Source: Ashinkailepas kermadecensis (lineage: Eukaryota; Arthropoda; Thecostraca; Neolepadidae). From it: 64,000 nucleotides of DNA. Positions 1 through 12,800 of the stretch are shown here, piece by piece (positions within the stretch are counted from its first letter, which is position 1; every line of letters starts with the position of its first letter). The stretch covers positions 377,501 to 441,500 of the forward strand of contig JAOTOM010005053.1 of the NCBI GenBank assembly GCA_034440615.1, given 5' to 3'. A model generated the notes under the pieces. The model ran no database searches, was not told the DNA's origin, and worked only from the letters and a program-made list of their open reading frames with translations. Both the position numbers and the translations under genes were made by a program.

Positions 1-178
1 CAGCCTGTGTCACTGAGGGTGCCGCGCCCTTCTCACCACTCGGTGCAGCCTGTGTCACTGAGGGTGCCGCGCCCTTCTCACCACTCGGTGCAGCATGCCT
101 CACTGAGCGTGCCGCGCCCTTCTCACCACTCGGTGCAGCATGCCTCACTGAGCGTGCCGCGCCATTCTCACCGATCGG
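1..178. repeat. 45-bp tandem repeat, about 4 units
   Basis: Four units beginning with CACTGAG(G/C)GTGCCGCGCC. The array is cut by the window start. The unit is 15 codons long, which explains an apparent short ORF; I do not regard it as a gene. Confidence 0.85.
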
Positions 179-755
179 AGTATCAGCACCAACGATTCGC
201 CGGGGTAGCGTGGTTCTCATGGCTTTGATTTGACGCCTTCGTAATCTGGTTATTGCCCGAGTGTTCAAGTTCGATGCCCATGCTTCTGAATACATTGACA
301 CCAGCTCACTACCGAGAGCAGAGTTTAAGTTCGGTGCAGGCGCGCATCGTGAGCGTAGCATGTACAGCACGGGTGTTGATTTCTTTAATAAAAAAAACAT
401 TGGGGGAGGGGAGGGGGAGGGTACAATACATTACAGGCAATGCGCGAACCCAAATGGATGGGGAGGGGGGGGGGGAAGCACTCTCCAGTGTGCCATGTTA
501 AAAGTATAAACTATTGGGGTTAAGCCAACATTGAGGGGGATTTATATGCCCCCTCCGAGGATATAAAACAGCACCTCTGACGCACAGGGTGGTAGGCATT
601 GCAGGCGTAATAAGCTCCACTGGCTTGCTATATTTTACTGGCTAATCTGGCCACTTCGCCCCAGGGTGGTTTGTTTCTGTGGAGGGCTGTCACGCCTTCG
701 ACGTAAGGATGTTGTGTCGGCGGAGTGAACGCGAATGTTTTGACAAATATGACGC
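179..755. other. No gene recognised
   Basis: Unique-looking sequence with G-rich runs near 405-475. No ORF with family resemblance and no clear repeat unit. Confidence 0.5.
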
Positions 756-1270
756 CAGTGGCGGATCCCGACGGGAGCATGAGGTCATGCCCCTCCCCTT
801 TGGGCCCCGAAGGGGTTCTCTTGTGCTGTCGAACAGGTGTTTCAGCATAGGCCGTGACGAAGCACACAAGAAATCTGGTGCTCCAGGTAGCCTCCAGGCA
901 ACCGGTGAGGGCCCTGGGCCGACGTCAAGGGTCCCTGGATCGACGAAAGGCGAACTGACGTGGAGGGTACCAGGTCGATGAAGAGTGGTGGATTTGTGTT
1001 CCATAGCCTGACGACTAGGTCGATGAAGAGGGCCCCGAGCCAACGAACCAACATGAAGGACTCTGGACCGTAGGAGGGGGCCCAAGTCGAGGAAAGAGCC
1101 TCAGAAGAAAAACCTGGTGGAGAGGCACACCATATTTAGAGGGGGCTCCAGCCTGACTGAAAAGATCCTGGGCGGTTAACAAGAAACCCTGAGTCGACGG
1201 AGAGGGTCCCAAGCCGGCGGAAAGGACGCCGGGCAGTCGGAAGGTGTTCCGAGCCGATGTGGAGGGGTCT
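756..1270. mobile_element. hAT-like terminus followed by degenerate GC-rich repeats
   Basis: CAGTGGCGGATCCCG at 756 has the form of many hAT-type termini. It is followed by a purine-rich degenerate repeat of roughly 30 bp (GGGTCCC...CGACG...GAGGG) to about 1,270. The architecture resembles 40,686-41,710 and 54,900-56,965. No transposase and no second terminus were found. Confidence 0.4.
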
Positions 1271-2470
1271 TAGCGAGTTGACCGCGTGATCACTTAGCAG
1301 CCATAACTATCCGGGGAGGGGGAGGGTAAAAAGTGGCTGCACACCGCCAGTTCGACATTCTTAGTTTTCTGAAGGCCTAGCTAGTTCGGAACGTACCTCA
1401 TGTAAACGACCAGAATAGGTAGTAGAAAATTCCACATCGGAAGGGAAGCCAAGGTGCTGTCTCGCATTAACAGTGAGCGGGTTGTTGCCTAAGCTTCTTG
1501 GGGAGACGGCCTGCTCACGCCCGAAATGGTATCACCACTTATAATCCATTCAAGATATTGCTTTCAAATTTGACAGGCCGACTGACGAATGATTACCGCA
1601 AACCAAAAAGAAGGTCCGGCGTATTAAGGTCACAGTGCTAGACGCTCACGCTCAGTGACACACTTGTCACTAATTAATATTTTGAGAAACTAGATTCTCT
1701 GTGGGGGCAAATTAAGTTCTGTAATAGTGTACTAAGATTCGAGCCAATATCCAGTCGGGGCGTTGTGATATGACCTGAAACGTCTCGAGTGTGCTCGTCA
1801 CACCCGACTTTGAGGCTAAAATGCGAACTATTACAAAGTAGAAATGGTCAAAGCAGGGTTTACAAGGGTAACTACGCATGCTGTTCCCGTTGCTGGCGGG
1901 ATTAGGGTAACGAAGCGTAAGTTGAAAAGAACGGACATTTCCATTTTCATTTTTATCTGTATTGTTGTTATTTGTGAATAGTATTATATAAGTAAAATAA
2001 TGCTATCCATGCATTATTGAAGAAGGGGAAGCATTTAGCTTTACATTGGTGTCACTTTTTGCCTATTCCTGAGAACAATCCCGTTAATAAAATCGTCAGC
2101 TTCAACAGTTACATCGCATATTTCCTGTGTGACATTTTCCTCTGTACCTGACATTGAACTGGTCCATGACTTTAAACCTTGTGCGTGTCATGGCGTCAAA
2201 CAAAATCTTCAGTTTGCATATCATTAATATTGAAGAACGAAATCGCATTTGTGCCACCTCAGGGTTCAAAAACTATAGCGAACAGCGAGTTACTGGCTGC
2301 AAACCCAAATTGGCTTACTTGACGTGACCTCAACCGTCAGCCAAAATAGGCAGACAAATATACTTAGAGTAACTCATAAAGTTCAAGGGTGGAGCTACAT
2401 TATGCCGTTGATCGCATCAGGCTTAGAACAAATGTTAGCGTGGGCTGAGCTAGGGAGAAGGGGAAGGGCT
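1271..2470. other. No gene recognised
   Basis: AT-richer intergenic sequence without supported ORFs, RNA genes or repeats that I could define. Confidence 0.5.
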
Positions 2471-2474
2471 TAAA

Positions 2475-2605
2475 TTGATGACGCACTGCGAGAGGTAGCA
2501 AATTCTGCGCACTGCGAGAGATAGGAAGTTTTGCCGCACTGCGAGAGGCAGGAAGTTCTACCGCACTGCGAGAGGTAGGAAGACTTGCCGCACTGCGAGG
2601 GTTAA
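2475..2605. repeat. About 27-bp tandem repeat, 5 units
   Basis: Units built on CCGCACTGCGAGAGGTAGGA recur five times with small changes. Confidence 0.85.
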
Positions 2606-3084
2606 CACATATTGACCTTCATGAAACTGGGCTCGGGTCCATTTCTGAGTGAATAAATTGGAACGTTAAGTGCTGAAACATAAAAATGTCAAGGTTTCAA
2701 TGTTCGAGCGCGACTATCCCTTATGAAACCTTATGAACAGAAGCTGTGCGTACGAGAGAATATATTCGCTCGAACCTCGCCATCGCTTGCAACGAGATGA
2801 CGCCAACACGCTTGTTTCTCCGAGAGAGACACCAGCGCGCTCCGGCAGAAGTCTCGTCCGAAAATAATAGTACCCGCGGATATGATACAAACGGCATATT
2901 TTCCCTCAATTATGTATCAGTCACTTCGTAATTTTGACAAAACGATGGCATTCCGGTTCCTTCAGATGTGCATCCGGAGTGGAAAAGACGCCCCAAAGTC
3001 ACATTCGATGACCATCCGTCCATCGGCCTTCATTCTACGAGCAGCAATCGGCCAACAAGTCATCGCTTATTCTATTTACGGTTG
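2606..3084. other. Region downstream of HCF, no gene recognised
   Basis: Short ORFs only, none with recognisable domains. It lies beyond the putative HCF polyadenylation signal. Confidence 0.45.
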
Positions 3085-3090
3085 TTTATT
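3085..3090 (-). promoter_or_regulatory. Putative poly(A) signal of HCF
   Basis: AATAAA on the minus strand, about 625 nt downstream of the HCF stop codon. It is the first canonical hexamer I noticed beyond the stop. The 3' UTR would then be roughly 3,070-3,714. Confidence 0.4.
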
Positions 3091-3714
3091 TGAAACATGA
3101 CAATGGGAATCCACGTTCCTGCTTAAAGTTACGATTTACAAACTACACCCTTACTCTACACGCCTTGGAAGGTTGCACGCGAAGAAATCGACACCTTCGG
3201 ATCAATGTAAGCATTCTGAATCAGCGCCGGCGGCCGACTGGCCAGCCCGTTGCACTGCCAGCTGGGCGTCGGTGCCAATCTCGGCGGACTGCCGATCGCT
3301 AACTAAGCGTGCAGTGCGTGCGGCAACACCGGCTCCACGGGCGGGCCGAGTTGCCAGTCCGCAGCGGCTCGACATCGCCGCCCGGCGCCGGGCAGGGCCC
3401 ATTAAAACCGCTGCCTCCGCTGCCTCCGCAGCGCGGCGCCGACCCCGGGAGCACAGCACAGCCTCGCCCCTCACCCACCCCATTCGTCCGAGAAGATCGG
3501 ATGTCATTCCGCACCAAATGGCAAAAGCGCCAGTGCTGAGGCGGCGCGCCGTCCCGTTTCACCTGCTGGCTGCGCAGCTAGCGGTGACCTTCGTGTCAGG
3601 CGGACGGCGCTGCCGCTCGGCTGGTGATGAGGTGGGAGGCGCCGCCGCTCGGCTGCCGTCAGCCGCGAGGCGCGTGTGTGAACTTGTACTGTGTGGTGTG
3701 TGCCGGCCGCGCCG

Positions 3715-3818
3715 CTACTGACTGGCGCTGTCCGTGCGCGCCCGCTTGGCGGTCGGCACGACCTGCGAGCGCGCGTCCACCGCCCGCTTCACCGCCTTCA
3801 CGCCGCCGGAGTGAGCGT
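3715..3818 (-). CDS. HCFC1: HCF exon 14 (terminal exon, basic tail)
   Basis: This short exon is hidden among GC-rich ORFs. After TGCTGCAG| it encodes [19 protein letters not shown], then [15 protein letters not shown] and TAG. The Lys/Arg cluster followed by an acidic/Ser end parallels the C-terminal nuclear localisation signal of HCF-1 (PKKSKADGQ). The incoming phase matches exon 13. Confidence 0.85.
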
Positions 3819-6800
3819 CTGCAGCACACCACACACGGGTCAGATCGGGACACCGTGAAGCCAAGATCAATTCACATCGCCACAGCCGTCAGCCGGCGTA
3901 CAATCGCCGTCATGCCACGGAGACTTTCGGGCGGCTCGCCATGCCGACAGATACAGGTTCGCCATCACACCACAAAAGCGTTCGAGAGGGCGGAAATGCA
4001 AACTTTTTATATCGCGCGAAAAACGCGAATCGAGTTTTCGTTCTAGAATGCATGCATCTTTCGTCTCACTCACCCTGTAGCCATCTGACTTGCGTGGCGG
4101 GGCCGTATCCCTTTTCGTTGCGTGCGGCGATGCGGAATATGATTGCCGGCTTGGAGGTGGTGTCGAGGTGGGCGGCCGCCAGAGAGCCGTGCGTCACCGT
4201 GCACTGGTTGACGGGGCCGCAGTACACGCGCACGAACGCCAGCTGCGACGGCGATGACGACACCGTCTTGGTCGTGTCGCCCTGGGAACACCGGACGTTC
4301 ATGTCACAGCTCGGCCCAACGGACATGTTGTCCTGCTGAAAGTGGCCGTCACCATTACGACGCAACACAGCCCACCCCGACGCTCTGTTTACGCAGGTTG
4401 TCAGTGTCTAGTATGTCGTATTCTGTTGCAATGCAAATATAGCGGCGTTATATTTATACTGCAGAGCCATATCATTCCTTAATAATGGAGTCATAAAAGA
4501 TCAGGTCTGGTCGATGAGCCCTGAAACTCGAATAGCCAACCGACCAACCAGCAAGTACAGTGTGCCCGGTCGCTGTACTTACATCAGCATCACAACTCAA
4601 TAAACTGCATCATGGCGCCAACAGAGTACAGAGTACAGCCCGAAACGATGTGTCAATGGCACATGCACTGCACATGATGAGTTGGCTACATGCATTTGTA
4701 TATGGGCATTGCAGACTGCTAATTCAGATTCCCAACAATGATACTCAGTACCTCAACTATATAGCTACGAACGTCACGAAGGCGTGATGTGAGCACACAC
4801 AGTGCAGCTCACTTCGTGACTGCTTTGCAGTAACTGCCTGCATAAATTTCGTCAAAATTTGCAAGAACGGAAGTCGTAACGCTGGGAAAATTTACTCGGC
4901 GACTTACGTCCCCGCCTATCATGTCGGTTGGTTGGTTGGTTATTGGTTTTACGACACGTCGACCTTTGAGTCATGTAGCGTCGCCAATCTCTCACGCCGA
5001 TTGATCGCGGGCGAAGAGTAGCGACAGGTGAGACTCGAACCCACAACCTTTCGATTGTGAGACGAGCATCTTACCCCTAGACCACTCGTCCCCCGCCTAT
5101 CATGTCACCATCGACTGGTTGGTTATTGGCTTTACGACACATCGACCGTTGAGTCATGTAGCGTCGCCAATCTCTCACGCCGATTGATCGCGGGCGAAGA
5201 GTAGCGACAGGTGAGACTCGAACCCACAACCTTTCGATTGTGAGACGGGCAACTTACCCCTAGACTACTCGTCCCCGTCACCATCGACCGGCTGGTGTGG
5301 CAGTGTACACTGACCTGGGTCTAGGTGGTGGCGCTGGCCGGACCGCACAGTGTACACTGACCTGGGTCTGGGTGGTGTGCTGGCAGGGCCATACAGTGTA
5401 CACTGACCTGGGTCTGGGTGGTGTGCTGGCCGGACCGTGCAGTGTACACTGACCTGGGTCTGGGTGGTGTGCTGGCCGGACCGTACAGTGTACACTGACC
5501 TGGGTCTGGGTGGTGTGCTGGCCGGACCATACAGTGTACACTGACCTGGGTCTGGGTGGTGTGCTGGCCGGACCGTGCAGTGTACACTGACCTGGGTCTG
5601 GGTGGTGTGCTGGCCGGACCGTACAGTGTACACTGACCTGGGTCTGGGTGGTGTGCTGGCCGGACCGTGCAGTGTACACTGACCTGGGTCTGGGTGGTGT
5701 GCTGGCCGGACCGTACAGTGTACACTGACCTGGGTCTGGGTGGTGTGCTGGCAGGACCATACAGTGTACACTGACCTGGGTCTAGGTGGTGTGCTGGCCG
5801 GACCGTGCAGTGTACACTGACCTGGGTCTGAGTGGTGTGCTGGCCGGACCGTACAGTGCACACTGACCTGGGTCTGGGTGGTGTGCTGGCCGGACCGTGC
5901 AGTGTACACTGACCTGGGTCTAGGTGGTGTGCTGGCCGGACCGTGCAGTGTACACTGACCTGGGTCTGGGTGGTGTGCTGGCCGGACCGTACAGTGTACA
6001 CTGACCTGGGTCTGGGTGGTGTGCTGGCCGGACCGTGCAGTGTACACTGACCTGGGTCTGGGTGGTGTGCTGGCCGGACCGTGCAGTGTACACTGACCTG
6101 GGTCTGGGTGGTGGCGCTGGCCGGACCGCACAGTGTACACTGACCTGGGTCTGGGTGGTGTGCTGGCCGGACCGTACAGTGTACACTGACCTGGGTCTGG
6201 GTGGTGTGCTGGCCGGACCGTACAGTGTACACTGACCTGGGTCTGGGTGGTGTGCTGGCCGGACCGTGCAGTGTACACTGACCTGGGTCTGGGTGGTGTG
6301 CTGGCCGGACCGTACAGTGCACACTGACCTGGGTCTGGGTGGTGTGCTGGCCGGACCGTGCAGTGTACACTGACCTGGGTCTGGGTGGTGTGCTGGCAGG
6401 GCCATACAGTGTATACTGACCTGGGTCTGGGTGGTGTGCTGGCCGGACCGTGCAGTGTACACTGACCTGGGTCTGGGTGGTGGCGCTGGCCGGACCGTAC
6501 AGTGTACACTGACCTGGGTCTGGGTGGTGTGCTGGCAGGACCATACAGTGTACACTGACCTGGGTCTGGGTGGTGTGCTGGCCGGACCGTGCAGTGTACA
6601 CTGACCTGGGTCTGGGTGGTGTGCTGGCCGGACCGTGCAGTGTACACTGACCTGGGTCTGGGTGGTGGCGCTGGCCGGACCGTACAGTGTACACTGACCT
6701 GGGTCTGGGTGGTGTGCTGGCCGGACCGTGCAGTGTACACTGACCTGGGTCTGGGTGGTGTGCTGGCCGGACCGTGCAGTGTACACTGACCTGGGTCTGG

Positions 6801-9800
6801 GTGGTGGCGCTGGCCGGACCATACAGTGTACACTGACCTGGGTCTGGGTGGTGTGCTGGCCGGACCGTGCAGTGTACACTGACCTGGGTCTGGGTGGTGT
6901 GCTGGCCGGACCGTGCAGTGTACACTGACCTGGGTCTGGGTGGTGTGCTGGCCGGACCGTACAGTGCACACTAGCCTGGGTTTGGGCTACGTTCCCGCCT
7001 ATCGTGTCACCACCGACTGGCTAGTGTGCTGGCAGGACCGTGCAGTGTACACTGACCTGGGTCTGGGTGGTGGCGCTGCGCACGGCCAGGTACACCGAGT
7101 ACTCGGTCACCTCGCCGGCCGTGTTCTGCGGCGGCTCCCACGACAGGTTGGCGCCGTCGGCCGACTTGCTGATCTTGATGGCCGACGGCGCGCCCGGGTA
7201 GCCCGGCAGGCACGTCTTGAACGCCGACACCTCGCTCCACGGGCCGCGGCCGCACGCGTTGATGCCGGCCACGCGGAACTTGTAGGCGATGCCCGGCTGC
7301 AGGTCGACCTTGCGCATCACGCTCTGCTCGGTGTCGGCCAGCAGGTCGCCCTTCTCGTCCACCGGCAGGTAGAACGACTCGACCGTGCACGAGGTGCCCT
7401 TGATGATGCCCACGTCGAACCAGAGCGCGTCGCGCCGCCGCTCTTCGCTGTCGGCCAGCTTGGCCGCCACGCCGTTCGTGTCGGCCTTGGCCTCCAGCTT
7501 GACGGCGGCCGCGGCGGCTGTGGAGATGGCGGCCGTGGCCAGTGTGGCCAGCGGATCCGCGCCGTCGGCGTCGGCGTCGGCGTCGGCGTCAGCGTCAGCG
7601 TCGGCCGCGTCGGCTGGCTCCGTCTTCGGCTCGGCGGTGGCTGTCGGCTCGGCGGCGGCTGTCGGCTCGGCGGCGGCTGTCGGCTCGGCGGCGGCTGTCG
7701 GCTCGGCGGCGGCTGTCGGCTCGGCAGCGGCTGTCGGCTCGGCGGCGGCTGTAGGCTCGGCGACGGCTGTCGGCTCGGCGGCGGCTGTCGGCTCGGCCGT
7801 CTGCTCAATCTTCTTCTGGTCGGCGGGCGGCTGAGCTGTATCCACAGTCTTCTGGTCGGCGACCGCCGGCTCAACAGTGTGCTCGCCAGCGCCCGGCTCG
7901 GCCTTTTCTTTGTCAGTGGATGGTTCGGCTTTGTCTGGCACCTTCTCGGCGGCAGCGCAAGGCGCTGCCACCTTCACGGCAGCCAATACTCCGTCTGTGG
8001 CGGCACATGCGCCGTCTGTAGCTGTGTCCATGTCAACAGCCATCGGCTCGTCGGCGTCGGTGGCCGGCTTCCGGTCCGCGTCCCGTGTGCCGGCCGGGCC
8101 CGGGTTCTCCGTCTCGGGGTCGACCGGCTGTCCGAGCGCCTCGTCGTCGGCGGGCGCAGCGGCCTGCTCGTCGGCGCGAGCTTCGGCGCCGGCCGGCTCC
8201 GGCTCGGAAGCCTCTGACTGCGGCGGCGTAGGTTCATCAGGGTCGTCGTTGTCGCCGGCGCCGTCCAGCTGGCCGGGCAGACCCAGCTCCGGCTGGCCCA
8301 TGTCCTCGTCGGCCTCGTCGTCGCTGTCGCCGGCGCCGTCCAGCTGGGCGGGCAGCCGCAGCACTGCCTGCATCTCGGCCGGCTGGTCCGCGTCCTCGTC
8401 GGCCTCGTCGCCGCCGTCCGGGTAGATGAGGCCGGCCTCGGCGGCCAGCGCGGCCAGCGCCGCGTCGGTGGTGGCCGGCTGGTCGGCGGCGCGCGGCGCC
8501 TGGTTGAGCAGCACCACCTTCTGGCCGCCGGCGCCGACGGCCGCGGCCAGCGTGACCGTCTTGTGGCCGGCGGCCGTCGACACCTGCACGGCGACGGGCC
8601 GCTGGCCGACGGCCGTCAGCAGGCCGCCGGCCGGCTTGGCGGCGATCGTCATCGTCTTGGCCGCCTGGCCGGCCTGGCCCGGCACCGAGATGGTGATCGG
8701 CCGCGACACGGCCGACGTGGTGCTGGTGTTGGCCGTCGACGAGACGACGATCATCTTGACGCCGGCGGGCGCGGCGGCGGCCGCGTTGCCGCCGGTCGAC
8801 GACACGACCACGATCTGCTGGCCGGCCGGCCGCGACAGACCGCCGCCGGCTGGTCGCGTGATCACGATCGTCTGCTTGCCGCCGCTCGGCGTCGACACCG
8901 TCTGCGGCTTGGCGATGGTGATTACGTTGGAGCCGATGCCGCGCGTGCCGCCTGCCGACGCGAGCCAGTCGGGTCAGCGCAGGCTTCGACACGCTACACG
9001 CACGCGCAAACCGGATCGCCCGCCTCACCCGCCACAGCGGATAGTCCGGATGGAGCAGGTTCCGACACACCACAGGCCCGTGCAGAGTTGGAAGAACAGA
9101 CTGTCACTGGATTTTCAGCATCCAGAACATTATCCTATCAAGAAGATTACCTTCTCATTTGTCGTATTGTATCATTTTACCATAAAGATGTGGTACTGAA
9201 GTACTGAGGTGGCACAGGGACAGAGACGTGGTACCGGGGTACTGAGGTGGCAGAGGGACAGAGATGTGGTGTTGAGGTACTGAGGTGGCACAGGGACAGA
9301 GATGTGGTATTGAGGTACTGAGGGGTACCGGGGCAGAGATGTGGTACTGAGGTACTGAGGGGGCACCGGGGCAGAGATGTGGTACTGAGGTACTGAGGGG
9401 GGCACCGGGGCAGAGATGTGGTACCGAGGTGGCACAGGGCAGAGAAGTGGTACTGATGTACTGAGGTGGCACCAGGGCAGAGATATGGTATTGAGGTATT
9501 GAGGTGGCACAGGGACAGAGATGTGGTACTGAGGTACTGAGGTGGCACACAAGAGCAGAGATGTGGCACCGAGGTGCGGTGGTACCGGAAAAGTGAGATT
9601 GTAGTGGGATAGCGAGGTGGTACTGTTACTGAGACAGTGCTGGGCCAGTAAGATGTCACCCGACACCCGAAACTGACCGGTCTGTGAGGCGACCAGCTTG
9701 ACGATGGTGGCGCCCTGAGGTAGCGACTTGCCGGTGGACACCGTTGTCATCTGACCGCCCGGCTTTGCCTGCAGCAGGTTCACCTTGGGCATCTGTGGCA

Positions 9801-12800
9801 CGAATGCAGCTCTGTCACCATGGTAACCTTGCCAACAGCAGGGCCCGTAACTCACGATCCGTCCCACACCCCACTGGAGCCAGCACAGCTCAGTCATCAT
9901 GGTAACCTCGCCAACAGCAGGGCCCGTAACTCTCGATCCGTCTCACACCCCACCGGAGCCAGCACAGCTCAGTCACCATAGTAACCTCGCCAACAGCAGG
10001 GCCCGTAACTCACGATCCGTCCCGCAGCCCACTGGAGCCAGCACAGCTCAGTCACCATAGTAACCTCGCCAACAGCAGGGCCCGTAACTCACGATCCGTC
10101 CCGCAGCCCACTGGAGCCAGCACAGCTCAGTCACCATAGTAACCTCGCCAACAGCAGGGCCCGTAACTCACGATCCGTCCCACAGCCCCAGTCGATGCGC
10201 CCTAAAGCACAAATCCACCACCACCGTCCCACAGCCCACTGGAGCCAGCACAGCTCAGTCACCATAGTAACCTCGCCAACAGCAGGGCCCGTAACTCACG
10301 ATCCGTCCCGCAGCCCACTGGAGCCAGCACAGCTCAGTCATCATGGTAACCTCGCCAACAGCAGGGCCCGTAACTCACGATCCGTCCCGCAGCCCACTGG
10401 AGCCAGCACAGCTCAGTCACCATAGTAACCTCGCCAACAGCAGGGCCCGTAACTCACGATCCGTCCCACAGCCCACTGGAGCGAGCACAGCTCAGTCATC
10501 ATGGTAACCTCGCCAACAGCAGGGCCCGTAACTCACGATCCGTCTCACACCCCACTGGAGCCAGCACAGCTCAGTCACCATGGTAACCTCGCCAACAGCA
10601 GGGCCCGTAACTCACGATCCGTCTCACACCCCACCGGAGCCAGCACAGCTCAGTCATCATGGTAACCTCGCCAACAGCAGGGCCCGTAACTCACGGTCCG
10701 TCCCGCAGCCCACCGGAGCCAGCACAGCTCAGTCACCATAGTAACCTCGCCAACAGCAGGGCCCGTAACTCACGATCCGTCCCGCAGCCCACTGGAGCGA
10801 GCACAGCTCAGTCACCATAGTAACCTCGCCAACAGCAGGGCCCGTAACTCACGATCCGTCTCACACCCCACTGGAGCCAGCACAGCTCAGTCACCATAGT
10901 AACCTCGCCAACAGCAGGGCCCGTAACTCACGATCCGTCCCGCAGCCCACTGGAGCCAGTACAATATAACACCGCCTACATATGCTGAATCGACCTCGTT
11001 GCTCCCACTCAGGGCTCGAACATTTTTGTCACACTGTAGTTTTTGGACGGTTTAAACTGGCTGGTCAAGACTAGGTTTCGCCACCTGGTGGCTTAAACCA
11101 GCTACAACTGGCTCCACTTTCGAATGCCGGGCACTCTGGAATGCACAGAGTTGATGTGTATCATGGATACAAATCTGCGTTGCTAGGCACAAATACATAT
11201 AAATATACATATAAATTGCATTTGCATGGCTATTTTCCCTTTTTCAACATAGTCAAAAATAAATGCTGACTGAACAATAATTCAGAATTGCATACATTTG
11301 GCACTGAATAGCCTAATCCGCAATAGCAGCTTAGGCACACCTTTAATTTAATATAATTGTGACTGATTAGGCAAAGGTGGCAAAAATAGAGGCCAAAAAT
11401 ATGCATGTCAAAGTTGAAAGATCACAATGAAAATCCTGCCTTTGCCCAAGCTAAAGTTGCAGAGATATGTCAGTTAAAGTTTGTTCTGTCTGCCCACCAT
11501 TATAAAAAGGGCCAACAAGGTTCACTTGACTGTGCCACATGGTTAAAATAATGGTCTTTCACTTGGTGTGAGATGTGGAAACGAGCACAGTAGAATGTCA
11601 AAATTTGCCATGGAATTAGTGTCATTTAAAATGCTTTTGATGTTTTTCAGACTTAAATTTGAGCCAACTGTGCAGGTACTTACGACCGCACCTTCATCAT
11701 TTGTTTTGAGGTTCATAATTTACGAAGAACTACATTCGGGATAGGGAAAATAATGTCTGCTATAAACTGGTATTGTACGCCATATCACATTATAGGCAAT
11801 CCCTTTACCTGAAATTGCGTTGCGAAATGTTCGTGAATCACCATTTTTTTTGTCGAGAGCAGGAACATGATACTCATAAACGAGATACTGTCAGAAAGGA
11901 GACACGAAGACTGAATACTTCATAAGCACGCATCAAGGAGCAAGATGTCGATTCCTCTTGGGGAAGGATGTCAATTGAGTGTTGAAAAAATTGTATATTC
12001 CACCCTATATCACGAATAATGTATCACTGCTGCGCCAAATACCTACCAAATGTCCCACACTGAACAAGTCAATGTGGAAAGCCACAAAACACGAACAGTC
12101 GTGCTCTCACATAAGTGACAATGCCTGGATGTTGGCGTCACATATCTGGTGCTTGATGCAGGGCAAGCTTGATGGCACAAGGCACGAATCATTTACATGA
12201 AACGTACGCAGGGCTATTTGGCTCCTCTCCTTCCTCCGAACAGACCAAGTCAGACTGCATACCTACATCCAGGTTGAGCAGTACACCCGGCTGACCGCCA
12301 CCGCCCCAGGACACGTACCGTGGCCACCTGCATGCCCTGGCTGGTCTTGACCAGCGTGACGATCTGCGGCTGTCCGCCGGCGCCCGGCTTCTGCAGGATG
12401 ATCTGTTTGGGCGTGCCGGCCGCCTTGAGCACCGAGCCGATGGTGCCGCCGCCGGCCGTGGCCAGCCGCAGGCCCTGGTGCGTCGACGCCACCTGGCGAC
12501 AGCGCGCACTCGCTGTTCACACGCGTGGTGGTACCTCGGGTGGTGATGACGGAAGTGGTGATGAAGATGGTGATGATGATGTGATGATGGTGATGTGATG
12601 ATGGTGATGTGATGTGATGATGGTGATGTGATGATGGTGATGTGATGTGATGATGGTGATGTGATTATGGTGATGTGACTCTGGTGATGTGATGGTGATG
12701 ATAGTGATATGATGCATTGATGCGATGGTGATGTGATGATGAAGCAGTGATAAGGTGACGGAAGATGGTGATGGTGACATAGATGGTGAAGGGGTGGTGA

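Noticed and set aside
3173..3853. GC-rich ORFs on both strands downstream of HCF
   Set aside because: They overlap the HCF terminal exon and 3' UTR; compositional artefacts without domains.
4910..5276. tRNA genes
   Set aside because: A-box and B-box are present but the sequence continues into a conserved non-tRNA body and tail with target duplications, so these are SINEs.
5265..6971. 568-codon, 534-codon and 349-codon overlapping minus-strand ORFs
   Set aside because: They are the three reading frames of a 46-bp minisatellite in HCF intron 12; openness follows from the repeated unit lacking stops, and the peptide is a pure repeat.
6913..8217. 434-codon plus-strand ORF and other long ORFs opposite HCF exon 12
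   Set aside because: Antisense shadows of a GC-rich coding exon; Arg/Gly/Leu-rich with no domain.
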